Positions 53,956 to 62,250 of a DNA stretch of 64,000 nucleotides are shown one piece after another (the stretch's first letter is position 1; each line of letters begins with the position of its first letter). The translations under genes and the position numbers were made by a program. The stretch spans positions 62,001 to 126,000 of the forward strand of contig NZ_CP016291.1 in NCBI RefSeq assembly GCF_001679785.1, given 5' to 3'. The notes below the pieces were generated by a model. That model worked only from the letters and a program-made list of their open reading frames with translations, did not search any database and had not been told where the DNA came from. Source of the stretch: Rhizobium leguminosarum. GTDB taxonomy: Bacteria; Pseudomonadota; Alphaproteobacteria; Rhizobiales; Rhizobiaceae.

Positions 53956-55250
53956 CTATCCAACCTTCCGCCCGGCCGGCGCATTTGCCCGCAGAAGCGC
54001 CATCAGCATCGGGCCGATCGCGAATTCTCCCTTTTCGCTTCGCCGCGTCAGGCCGCGAAGATAGCCACCGGCCGAATTAATGTGGCCGCCGCGCTCCAGG
54101 ATGCATGCCATCACCGTCGCGGCATTTTCCGGACCCATCACATTGGCGGCCTCTTCGTAAGCCGACGGACTGACGCCCAGCATCGATCGAACTATGACGG
54201 CTGCGGCCATCAAATCGCGCCAGTTGCGGATTGCGCCATTCGGCCCATAGGCGAGGATTTCCGGGCAGGCCTGCAGAACCAGGCCGAGCGGGAAGGATTT
54301 CAGTCCGCCACCATCGTTGCGGCCGCCCGACTGCCGACTTTCCTCCTGCCGGCTCTGGGCTGCCTCCCCCTCCCCTCTTCCAGCGTCTCCGCCTCTCGCC
54401 CTTTGTCTTGCTCAGCCATCGCTCCCTGCTTCGTTTCGAAGCTTGGTTCAAGTTCAGAGGTAGATTCGGGGTTTGAATTCTGTATGTGACGCTCAATATA
54501 ATTGGCATTGCCGCGCTGTTTTGTTGATTTAATCCGAATTTCCAATCGGTTAAGGATATCGGCCCGCAGAACCTCCAATTCATGCAGCAGCAATTCAAGC
54601 TGCGCTGCAGTCGGCGATCGCGGCAGGCCTTCGATCAGGTCCCGAAATTCGCCATAGAGGCCTTGCCAATCCCCAGGGATCTGTTCTTCGACGGCCGCTT
54701 CGATCAGTTTTGCAACGTCACGGCGGCAAAGAGTGATGCGTTCGCGCAGATGCTGGACGTGCAGCCGCTCGGCCATTACTGCGGCCGCAAGCTGTTCGAT
54801 CTCCTCGGCACGGGCAAGCAGCGGCGCCAGCGAGAAGCCGAAAGCCTCGTTGACCTCCCCTGCCCTGTCTCTGCGGACATAACGCTTGCCGTTGGGGCTA
54901 TCCTTGCGCAGCAGAAGGCCTGCCTCGACGAGCGCGGCAAGATGGCGCCGCACGGTCTGTTCGGCCATGCCATGCGTTCTGAGCGAAAGCTGGACATTCG
55001 ACGGGAAGACGATCAAGCCGTTTTCCTGGGCCAGCTCGTTCTTCGGATAAAAGCTCAAAAGCGCGTTGAGCACGGCAAGCGCCCGATCGCCGATGCCGAG
55101 CAGCGGCTTTGCTTCGCACAGCGCGCGAAACAATTTCCACTTATCGACCGACTGATCCGGCTTGATCTCCCCGGCCATGACTTGATTTGCAAGCATCCCA
55201 AGCGTCATCGACCGTCGCCCGAAGGGCGTCGTCACATTCCCGGTTTCCAT
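53956..55250 (-). CDS. repC: Replication initiator RepC, apparent single-base frameshift
   Basis: The N-terminal part (ATG 55250, METGNVTTPFGRRSMTLGML) carries the RepC winged-helix region and reads open to 54300. Family C-terminal sequence (GLVLQACPEILAYGPNGAIRNWRDLMAAAVIVRSMLG) continues in another frame to 53956. Adding one G in the GGGGAGGGGGAGG tract near 54365 joins the halves into a protein of about 431 residues. RepC initiates replication, with the origin inside its own gene. If the shift is real, the N-terminal 316 residues plus an altered tail would be made; a homopolymer sequencing error is also plausible. Confidence 0.85.
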
Positions 55251-55307
55251 ATCTTTCACCTCAACGAGGCAAAAGAAATCCACTCACCAAAACGGCGCCA
55301 AAAACTC

Positions 55308-55336
55308 TTGACAGCGATTCTCGGAAGTGCGATTCT
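55308..55336 (+). promoter_or_regulatory. Promoter of the repABC antisense RNA
   Basis: TTGACA (55308-55313), a 17-base spacer and GATTCT (55331-55336) face opposite to repABC in the repB-repC gap. This is the standard place for the incompatibility RNA promoter. Confidence 0.7.
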
Positions 55337-55342
55337 CGGAGG

Positions 55343-55396
55343 TGTTCAAGACTACGAGGAAAGCTTCCGTGACGGTGACGTTCGGGGGCTTTTTTC
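55343..55396 (+). ncRNA. Small antisense RNA (ctRNA/incA) of the repABC cassette
   Basis: A transcript of about 55 bases is predicted from a start near 55343 to the terminator T-run ending about 55396. It is antisense to the repC leader. In repABC plasmids such RNAs reduce repC expression and determine incompatibility. The boundaries are inferred from promoter and terminator signals. Confidence 0.7.
55362..55396 (+). terminator. Intrinsic terminator of the antisense RNA
   Basis: AGCTTCCG (55362-55369) and CGGGGGCT (55383-55390) pair over 8 bp, including two G-T pairs, with a 13-base loop. The stem is followed directly by a run of T residues to 55395. Confidence 0.7.
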
Positions 55397-55421
55397 TTTT
55401 GCGCGTTATCTCCTTATCCGG

Positions 55422-55437
55422 ATTGTCAGCTGACAAC
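55422..55437. other. parS-like site in the repB-repC gap
   Basis: ATTGTCAGCTGACAAC matches the repABC centromere pattern GTTnnCnGCnGnnAAC on either strand with a single end mismatch. It lies 14 bases downstream of repB. RepB is expected to bind here for plasmid partition. Confidence 0.65.
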
Positions 55438-55450
55438 CGGTCTAACTGCC

Positions 55451-56440
55451 TCATTTCCCCTGATTTTCCTCTTCGAACTCGACGGCGAGGCCTATCAACC
55501 GCTGAGCCAGGAATTCCGAAAACGCCGCCGACTTGACGGTAATACGAAAGGTTTTGCCGGAGCGGGCCACCAAAGCAAGCGGCGCGCCCCCTTGGGTCCG
55601 AAGCGTCTGCTCGGCCCGCTGCGGTGCGCTCTTCTCCTCCAGTGCCTTCCAGATGACGTCGAAGCGGCTGTTGGTCTCCAACGCGTCAAAACCGGCGGCA
55701 CTGATTGCGGCCCGCGCCTTTTTCTGTCCGCCCGTTTCCCTGAATTTCTCGGCAAACGCCAACCAGCGTGGACGGCCGACCTTGGGGGCCGGCCCGATGG
55801 CGAGAATGAGCTCGGGGTCGATCGTCTGAGCCACCTGCAGGAGCCTTGACGTTTCCGGCTTGTCTGTCGCCAGCGCCTTGGCAATCATGTCGCGGCCGAA
55901 GCCATGTTCATCCATGCGGCGCGCAAACAGTGCCCGCTCGATAAAACTCAAGTCGACACGGGGGCCATTTTCCTGACCCTGTGCAAGGATCAGCTCTTCA
56001 TCCGTGAGCTTTCGTACGACGGCCTTAACTCGAACCCCGATCTCTGCTGCCGCCCGCAGGCGCCTGTGCCCATAGGCGGCCTGGTAGTGCCCGGTCCTTG
56101 CCGGGTCCGGCCGCACCAGGATCGGAACCTGCTGTCCGCTTTCCTGGATAGACTGCTTCAATCGCTCGAACTCGGCATCCTTGTCGACCGGAATACGGTC
56201 GCGGATGAAGGACATTTCGACGGCAGCCGGATCGATCTCCAGCACCTTGTCGCCGGAGGCCAGCGATTCGCGCAACGCCTTGGCGGCGGCTGCTTCCTCT
56301 CCCAGCCGTCCAAGCGACAGGTTCATCGCCTTGACCGCTCCAGATGGCCGATGCGGCTGTTGCACACTCGGTACTTCCGGCCGCGTCGGCTCGACGGCGC
56401 CGACCATGCTCTTCAGGATGTCGCGTCCTTTTGGGCTCAT
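55451..56440 (-). CDS. repB: Plasmid partition protein RepB (ParB family)
   Basis: 329 residues from ATG 56440, which overlaps the repA stop as ATGA. The ParB/Srx-like domain (about 60-160) includes QQVPILVRPDPARTGHYQAAYGHRRLRAAAEIG, followed by a helix-turn-helix region (about 165-230) and a C-terminal dimerisation part. It binds the parS palindromes and works with RepA in segregation. 200 bases containing the antisense RNA separate it from repC. Confidence 0.93.
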   Translation of the reverse strand: MSPKGRDILKSMVGAVEPTRPEVPSVQQPHRPSGAVKAMNLSLGRLGEEAAAAKALRESLASGDKVLEIDPAAVEMSFIRDRIPVDKDAEFERLKQSIQESGQQVPILVRPDPARTGHYQAAYGHRRLRAAAEIGVRVKAVVRKLTDEELILAQGQENGPRVDLSFIERALFARRMDEHGFGRDMIAKALATDKPETSRLLQVAQTIDPELILAIGPAPKVGRPRWLAFAEKFRETGGQKKARAAISAAGFDALETNSRFDVIWKALEEKSAPQRAEQTLRTQGGAPLALVARSGKTFRITVKSAAFSEFLAQRLIGLAVEFEEENQGK

Positions 56441-57654
56441 GTCCTGCTCCATGCGCTGCGAATGAGTTGCTCGACCTCGGCATTGACGCTGTCGACGGAT
56501 TCCACCCCGCGGTCATAGGTCTGGCGATGCATCGTCTCGCGTCCCGCCTCGTAGATTGTCTGCTTGGACAGGCCCGCATCCGAGACCGCTGTCGACTTGA
56601 CCATCATCGAGGTCAGCACGCGCTCGCCGAACAGACTGCGCAGGAAGGCGACGATCTGCGCCTGCGGTCCATCATTGGCCTCATAGCGGGTGATCAGATA
56701 GCGCATCCAATCATAATCGAGATTGCCGCCTGCCTGCTTGACCACGGCCAGAAGGTCGGAGGTCATCGTCAGGAACTGGTTCATCGACGCCACGTCGAGC
56801 ATCTGCGGATGGACGGTGATGAGGACGGAGGTGGCAGCGCAGAGAGCAGACAGTGTCAGGAAGCCGAGGGTCGGCGGGCAATCGATGATGACGACATCGT
56901 AGCTCTGCTCCAGCGAATGCAGCGCATTGCCGACCCGCATGAAGAACATGTCCTTGTCGTCGCGGTTGGTGTCGGCAAGCGCCTTTGGAGTATCGTGCTC
57001 GAACTCGTGCAGTTCGAGATTGCCGGGAATGAGATCGAGCCCCGGAAAATAGGTCTGGCGGACGATGTCGGCTACGTCGCGGCGCGTTTCGTCATATTTG
57101 ATGGCACCGTAAAGCGTCTCGTTTTCGCCGACGTCGAATTCGGGCTGATATCCGAGCATCGCCGACATCGATGCCTGCGGATCGAGATCGACGGCGAGCA
57201 CGCGGTAGCCGCGAAGAGCCAGGAACTGCGCCAGGTGGATGGATGTCGTCGTCTTGCCGGAGCCACCTTTAAAATTGGTGACGGCGATAACCTGGAGATG
57301 GTCGCCCGGCCGGCGCATCGGCAGATAGGAGGGTTTGGTGCGCCCGAGATGGTGGCGCATCGCATGAATTTCCTCAAGCGAGAACACCCGTCGACCGGCC
57401 GCCGTCTTTTCGGGATTGATGCTTTCCACCTGGGCGGCGAGGTGGCGAACATAGCTGTCGGTAACGCCGAGCAGCTTGGCAGTCTCGGTGCTGCTGAACC
57501 GCCGTAGCGATTTGCGGGCGTCGGGCGAAAACAACCGCTCGAACAGCACCTGCAATTGGCTGCTGAGCATCGTCGAGTCCTGCGCGATCGTCTCGTCGAT
57601 CGAGACTCGACTCGCTCTCTTGGCTTTCTCAACAATCGCGGCCTTGGTCGGCAT
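56437..57654 (-). CDS. repA: Plasmid partition ATPase RepA (ParA family)
   Basis: 405 residues: an N-terminal DNA-binding region (LGVTDSYVRHLAAQVESINPEKTAAGRR) and a ParA ATPase domain with the deviant Walker A FKGGSGKTTTSIHLA near 130, and VVIIDCPPTLGFLTL. RepA with RepB drives segregation and autoregulates the operon. First gene of the cassette; an inverted repeat and a parS-like palindrome lie upstream. Confidence 0.94.
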   Translation of the reverse strand: MPTKAAIVEKAKRASRVSIDETIAQDSTMLSSQLQVLFERLFSPDARKSLRRFSSTETAKLLGVTDSYVRHLAAQVESINPEKTAAGRRVFSLEEIHAMRHHLGRTKPSYLPMRRPGDHLQVIAVTNFKGGSGKTTTSIHLAQFLALRGYRVLAVDLDPQASMSAMLGYQPEFDVGENETLYGAIKYDETRRDVADIVRQTYFPGLDLIPGNLELHEFEHDTPKALADTNRDDKDMFFMRVGNALHSLEQSYDVVIIDCPPTLGFLTLSALCAATSVLITVHPQMLDVASMNQFLTMTSDLLAVVKQAGGNLDYDWMRYLITRYEANDGPQAQIVAFLRSLFGERVLTSMMVKSTAVSDAGLSKQTIYEAGRETMHRQTYDRGVESVDSVNAEVEQLIRSAWSRT

Positions 57655-57682
57655 TCACGCAAATCCTGATAAATCGGGTCAT

Positions 57683-57692
57683 TTTGCGCAAA
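57683..57692 (-). promoter_or_regulatory. Palindrome upstream of repA, possible RepA operator
   Basis: TTTGCGCAAA lies 29 bases upstream of the repA start, between it and a TTGACG (minus strand, 57719-57714) that may be the -35 element. The placement fits autorepression by RepA, but the match is short. Confidence 0.35.
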
Positions 57693-57796
57693 TGATCGTG
57701 AGTCTGCCGATTCCGTCAAGCGATTTCTTGGTTAGCCAATGGATAACAAACTGGATTCGACGAAAAAATCATATGGAATTCCGGAATCTTAGCTCA

Positions 57797-57812
57797 ATTG
57801 TCAGCTGACAAT
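57797..57812. other. parS-like palindrome upstream of repA
   Basis: ATTGTCAGCTGACAAT is a perfect 16-bp palindrome sharing the TTGTCAGCTGACAA core with the sites at 55422 and 33143. It lies 143 bases upstream of repA and is a probable RepB-binding centromere element. Confidence 0.6.
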
Positions 57813-58966
57813 GGCGGCCGTGTCCGCATCCATCACAGCCAGTCTTAAAGGATCGCAGCACATTTTCGATGCGACTCAGCATCGTTGTCGGCTCATCGAA
57901 GAGCACCTTCCGCTGCCTCGCGCCAACCGATCAGGCAATCCCATTTCTCATTTGTAGGCGGACGAACGATATAGATTTTCTGTTTCCAGCCCACGGACGG
58001 GTTCATTGCCGGAAGGCTTGTCATTTGCGTCCTGGGCTTCGGGATCGCGGCGTGACGGAGCAACGCCGAGCATTTGTTCCAGACGACCAGCATTGAGCGG
58101 AGCGCTTATTCCCTTGAAGTTCATGATCCATCTTTCGTCTGCGCATGGCTTGCGTGAAGCGCAGAGATAAGCGCAATTTGAACCCGCAGAGAACGGCCCG
58201 GCGGCGTTATCACCATCTTTTCCAACGCGAGGCAGGATAGGGGAGGGGAGGCCTCCGTCTTCCAAGCGCTGCCCCGAAGCGGCCGCGACGCTAGACATCC
58301 CGGTTCGCTTCTGCGCGCCGAGACCGAGGAGGGCCTTGCAGGCAAGGGCCCGACACGCGGAAGGCTGCATCTCTGCCGGCACCGGCGAACCGGCGCTGCC
58401 TCGGATCATGCGGCATCGCCAGAATTGCGAAGTGCCGGCTGCGGGTCTTACGACGGGCGAGCGCCGCTGCTGCGCGCTATCGGGGAAGGGGACGTCTAAC
58501 CTGAATTTTCTCGCCGATCTAAGTCGGCTGAATACTGGGGGCAACTGGCGTTAAAGGGGTGGGAGTTTGTCTATCCGGAGATCCGATTACCGGCCAGGCC
58601 GGTAGATGACACCATTGCAATCACATGCCGCAGTTGAACGCGAATAGGGTTGCCGACATCCCGCGGCGGTCATCATCCGCGAAGATCACAACAGCGCATG
58701 GTAGGCGAATCAAGTTTCGGCGGGTATCATCGACAGTGCTAGTAACGATCGTGCGTTGGTATCGCAGACGTTGTTGCCAGCCCGGTCGACCAGATCTCAC
58801 CTCCATGTTTCGCAAAGCGGCCATCCCTCCTAGCGGAACTTATTGGCGAGTTCGCTTCCGTCTACGGAATTCCTTCTTGTTTACCTGCTATTTACCATAA
58901 TGCCCCACGGCGACGGTCGATCCCGCCTTCCTTGTGAGCCGGCACCGCACGAGGCCAGTTATTCCA
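57813..58966. other. Gene-poor region upstream of repA
   Basis: About 1.15 kb with no convincing protein gene apart from a weak 58-residue frame at 57948-58124. Open frames here are short, Arg-rich shadows. No RNA gene, IS end or strong terminator was recognised. It may be an old junction or carry upstream repABC regulation. Confidence 0.4.
57948..58124 (-). CDS. Doubtful small hypothetical protein (58 residues)
   Basis: ATG 58124 with AAAGATGG upstream gives MNFKGISAPLNAGRLEQMLG and a hydrophilic C-terminal tail ending YRSSAYK. The composition is less Arg-rich than random frames in this region, but no family is recognised and there is no operon context. It may be spurious. Confidence 0.3.
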   Translation of the reverse strand: MNFKGISAPLNAGRLEQMLGVAPSRRDPEAQDANDKPSGNEPVRGLETENLYRSSAYK

Positions 58967-60052
58967 CTATCGCGCCTTGGATCCCTCGCGATTGGTAAAA
59001 TGCGCGTTGCCCAACCCCGTGCCGATGGTCAGCACCGCCCATCTCGACACGTCGTTCATAAAAGGGATCTGCGACAATCCCTGCACAACGGCATCGTTGT
59101 GCATCATCACGAATGTGCTGTCGTCACCGATCTCAGGAATGGCCTTCATCAGTGCGGCCGGAAGGTTGAAGCTATCACTCTCCCAGTTTCCGGCCGGCAG
59201 GTTCTGTCCGCCACGTTCGATGGAGCCATCGGCTTTGATGATGCCGGGGCATGCGATCCCGATGATCGGCGCCGGCTTGAGATTGGCCTTCTCGGCCTTG
59301 CCGATCAGATCCCGTAACATTGCAACCAACTTCTCGATGGTGGCGGTGCGGCTTGGCTCATCGTCGGCATGACGCCAGATGGCGGATTCCCAGACGCTTG
59401 CATCCGCAAAATTCGGCACGTCGTCCTTTCCGAATTGAACGACGCCGGCGCGAACGTTCGTACCGCCGATATCGACGGCGAGGATCGCCTCGTGACCTTT
59501 GAACATCCAGCGCGGCATCAGGTGGACCGCACCGATCAATCCGGCCTCATCGGGGTGGTGAATGATCGGCACGACCTCGACGTCGATGCCGGCCGCCTTG
59601 AGAATAACCATCGTCCTGGCGATCGTCAGTTCGCCAAAGTGGCTCCGACGGAAGCCGCCGCCAACGACGATGCGCTCTGTCTTTCCCCAGCGTTTGTCCT
59701 TCAGAAACTTGCCTATCACATCGGCAAAGTCTTGCGCAAAATCCTCCACTGCCCCCATGACCAACGCCGCCGCCGCCAAATCATCGCCCTTCAAAATAGC
59801 GTCGATTTTTTTCTTGGAGAGTTTCTCCGTCGCGGTCTTGCCGATCGGGTCGTCTCCGACCTTGCGGATGCGTTTTCTCCAATCGTCGAGCTTCTGTTGG
59901 AACGTCTTTTTGTTTGCGTTGTCGCCAACGAAACCATCCTTGTCACGCAGTTCGTTGTTGTAGTCGTCGATCGTCACCAATGGCAGGTTTAACGCGCCAT
60001 GTGCCAGCGGGGCATTGACCTCATCACGAGGATCGGAACTGCTTTTGGCCAT
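58967..60052 (-). CDS. ROK-family kinase/regulator-like protein with permuted motif order
   Basis: 361 residues from ATG 60052. ROK motifs occur in an unusual order: RIVVGGGFRRSHFGEL (about 125-140) and PDEAGLIGAVHL (about 165-177), normally C-terminal, come first. The ATP-phosphate motif AVDIGGTNVRAG (about 191-202), normally at the N-terminus, follows; then MMHNDAVVQG (about 318) and TIGTGLGNAH (about 341) near the end. The zinc-binding GHxxxxxxCxCGxxGC motif is absent. It could be a sugar kinase. It diverges from otsB. Confidence 0.8.
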   Translation of the reverse strand: MAKSSSDPRDEVNAPLAHGALNLPLVTIDDYNNELRDKDGFVGDNANKKTFQQKLDDWRKRIRKVGDDPIGKTATEKLSKKKIDAILKGDDLAAAALVMGAVEDFAQDFADVIGKFLKDKRWGKTERIVVGGGFRRSHFGELTIARTMVILKAAGIDVEVVPIIHHPDEAGLIGAVHLMPRWMFKGHEAILAVDIGGTNVRAGVVQFGKDDVPNFADASVWESAIWRHADDEPSRTATIEKLVAMLRDLIGKAEKANLKPAPIIGIACPGIIKADGSIERGGQNLPAGNWESDSFNLPAALMKAIPEIGDDSTFVMMHNDAVVQGLSQIPFMNDVSRWAVLTIGTGLGNAHFTNREGSKAR

Positions 60053-60197
60053 CAATGTACCTTCTACGGCGCGAGTGCTCGAACGGGCGGCGAGTTACAA
60101 CGCGGACGCGTCTCTGGATGTTCCGGAGTCTAAAAAATCACCTTGCCCTCGCCGGCTGGCGACCTAGCTTCAATGATTGCAGAATTTGGAGAATGCC

Positions 60198-60956
60198 GTG
60201 CAGGACGACGACGCTACTCAGGAAATGCTTTCACTGGTCTTGGAAGAGCCGGATCACTGGGCGATGTTTCTCGATATCGACGGGACGCTGCTCAATCTTG
60301 CGCCCACGCCGGATGCGATCGAGGTCCCAGAGGCGCTTCCCGGACAACTTCATCGCCTGTCGAACAAGCTTGGCGGTGCCCTGGCGCTGGTCACAGGACG
60401 ATCGCTTGCCTATGCAGACGAGCTGTTCAAGCCCTTTGCATTTCCGACAGCAGGCCTGCACGGCGCGGAAATCAGGAACGCCGCTGGAATGCAGACGATC
60501 GAGGCGACACCTGAATTTCAGGCGCTGAAGCATGCGCTAACCGCGGAAGCCGAGCACTATCCTGGAGTCTTGATCGAGGATAAAGGTGCGGCCGTTGCCG
60601 CCCATTACCGGCTCGCGCCCGAATATGAAAAGGTGCTCGAAGACCGCATGCACTACTATGCGGAGCTCGCCGGGCCGAATTGGGCATTGCAGCTCGGCAA
60701 GATGGTATTCGAGCTGCGTCCGGCACGGTCGAGCAAGGGCGATGCGCTCGAGCGGTTTTTCCAGTCCGACCCGTTCAAGAACCGCTCCCCGATTACCATC
60801 GGCGATGATCTGACCGACGAGTCGATGTTTGCGGTCGCCAATGCGCGTGGCGGCGTTTCGGTGCGTGTCGGTGCGATCGGCGCCCCGAGCTGCGCCACGA
60901 GCCGGCTGTCCTCTTCTGCGCTGGTCCGAAATGTCATTGCTGCCTTGGCCGCCTGA
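60198..60956 (+). CDS. otsB: Trehalose-6-phosphate phosphatase
   Basis: 252 residues from GTG 60198, which has GGAG nearby (TTG 60177 would add seven residues). HAD motifs are FLDIDGTLLNLAPTPDAI (about 24-41), LVTGRSLAYADELF and a C-terminal ITIGDDLTDESMF with the metal-binding aspartates. It hydrolyses trehalose 6-phosphate to trehalose, an osmolyte important in rhizobia. No OtsA partner is in the window. The divergent ROK gene may share its promoter region. Confidence 0.9.
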   Translation: MQDDDATQEMLSLVLEEPDHWAMFLDIDGTLLNLAPTPDAIEVPEALPGQLHRLSNKLGGALALVTGRSLAYADELFKPFAFPTAGLHGAEIRNAAGMQTIEATPEFQALKHALTAEAEHYPGVLIEDKGAAVAAHYRLAPEYEKVLEDRMHYYAELAGPNWALQLGKMVFELRPARSSKGDALERFFQSDPFKNRSPITIGDDLTDESMFAVANARGGVSVRVGAIGAPSCATSRLSSSALVRNVIAALAA

Positions 60957-61154
60957 GGTACGCTGGTGGACGATGTGCACGCGGATTGCTGTCGTCTTTA
61001 CGCCGGCTCCGCGGCATTAATTGTCAAAAAAGTATCGGTTTGAGCCGGGAATCGTGGTGGCGGGCGTGACACGAGCCCATTACACTCCCCTTAACAATAA
61101 AGCCAAAAAGGGAATTTGGCGGGCGGCTTGGAACCGTCCTCGGAGGAGGAAACA

Positions 61155-62039
61155 ATGGAACCTGACTTGGAAGTCATTCAGATCCGCCCGGGCGAATCTT
61201 TCGCAACGAAGGCGCATGGCTATCCCTACCATACGGTTCGTTGGCATTTTCACCCGGAATACGAACTTCATCTCGTCGTGGCGACAACAGGACGGTATTT
61301 CGTCGGCGACTTCATCGGCGAGTTCGAGCCTGGTAATCTTCTGCTTGCCGGGCCTAATCTTCCACATAACTGGATCAGCGATGTCCCGACGGGATCGAGC
61401 ATCCCGCTTCGATGCCAGCTCATCCAGTTCAGCGAGAATTTCATCATCGACACGATGAAGGTGCTGGCCGAACTCGGCCCCTTCGAACCTGTTCTCGAAG
61501 CCTCCCGTCGCGGCGTGCTTTTCGGCGCCGAGACCAGCCGGCAGGTCGCACCTTTGATGAACGAGGTGCAGCAGGCGCAGGGTGTGCGCCGTATCGAGCT
61601 TTTCATGATGATCGTCGGCCTGCTCAGCCGGGCGCAAGATGCGCAGCTTCTCGCCAGCCCGAGCTATCTGCCCGATCCCTCCGGTTACATGTCGGCTGGC
61701 ATCAACAAAGCGCTCGCCTATATCGGGGAACACCTGACCAAATCCTTCGACGAAGCCGATCTCGCAGCGATTGCTGGACAATCGACAGGCGCCTTTTCGC
61801 GCGGCTTTCGCCGCCATACCGGCATGTCGCTGGTGCAATATGTCAAACGCCTGCGCATCAACCTGGCCTGCCAGATACTGATGAGCGATGACCACGCATC
61901 GATCATCGATATCTGCTTCGAGGTCGGCTTCAACAATCTGTCTAACTTCAACCGGCAGTTTCTCGCGGAAAAAGGCATGACGCCTTCCCGTTTCCGACGG
62001 TTGTTGGGTGACAATATCAACGTGGCAAAGGCGGCCTAG
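61155..62039 (+). CDS. AraC-family transcriptional regulator
   Basis: 294 residues from ATG 61155, preceded by GGAGGAGG. N-terminal cupin-like sensing domain (about 20-110, HFHPEYELHLVVATTGRYFVGDF) and C-terminal double helix-turn-helix (about 190-285, FDEADLAAIAGQSTGAFSRGFRRHTG and IIDICFEVGFNNLSNFNRQF). It probably activates the sugar ABC operon 211 bases downstream. The 62040-62250 gap shows no gene. Confidence 0.9.
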   Translation: MEPDLEVIQIRPGESFATKAHGYPYHTVRWHFHPEYELHLVVATTGRYFVGDFIGEFEPGNLLLAGPNLPHNWISDVPTGSSIPLRCQLIQFSENFIIDTMKVLAELGPFEPVLEASRRGVLFGAETSRQVAPLMNEVQQAQGVRRIELFMMIVGLLSRAQDAQLLASPSYLPDPSGYMSAGINKALAYIGEHLTKSFDEADLAAIAGQSTGAFSRGFRRHTGMSLVQYVKRLRINLACQILMSDDHASIIDICFEVGFNNLSNFNRQFLAEKGMTPSRFRRLLGDNINVAKAA

Positions 62040-62250
62040 AGGAGCCGAACGAGCACGTCCATGGGACGAGGAGGAGGAACGAAAACTGACACTGACTTGA
62101 ACGCGGGCACGCGATGAGCGGCTTGTGATCGGAGATGCTTGTCCTCAAAAACGTCAAACCGCCGGGACAGGCGCGACCGTTCCTTCAGCCGAACGGCCAC
62201 AGCAGAACAGTGCGATCACTACACAATTTTTTCAATGGGAGGAGATGGAA

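Noticed and set aside
58625..58900. 91-residue plus-strand frame in the gene-poor region
   Set aside because: Arg-rich composition, no ribosome site and no recognisable family; probably chance.
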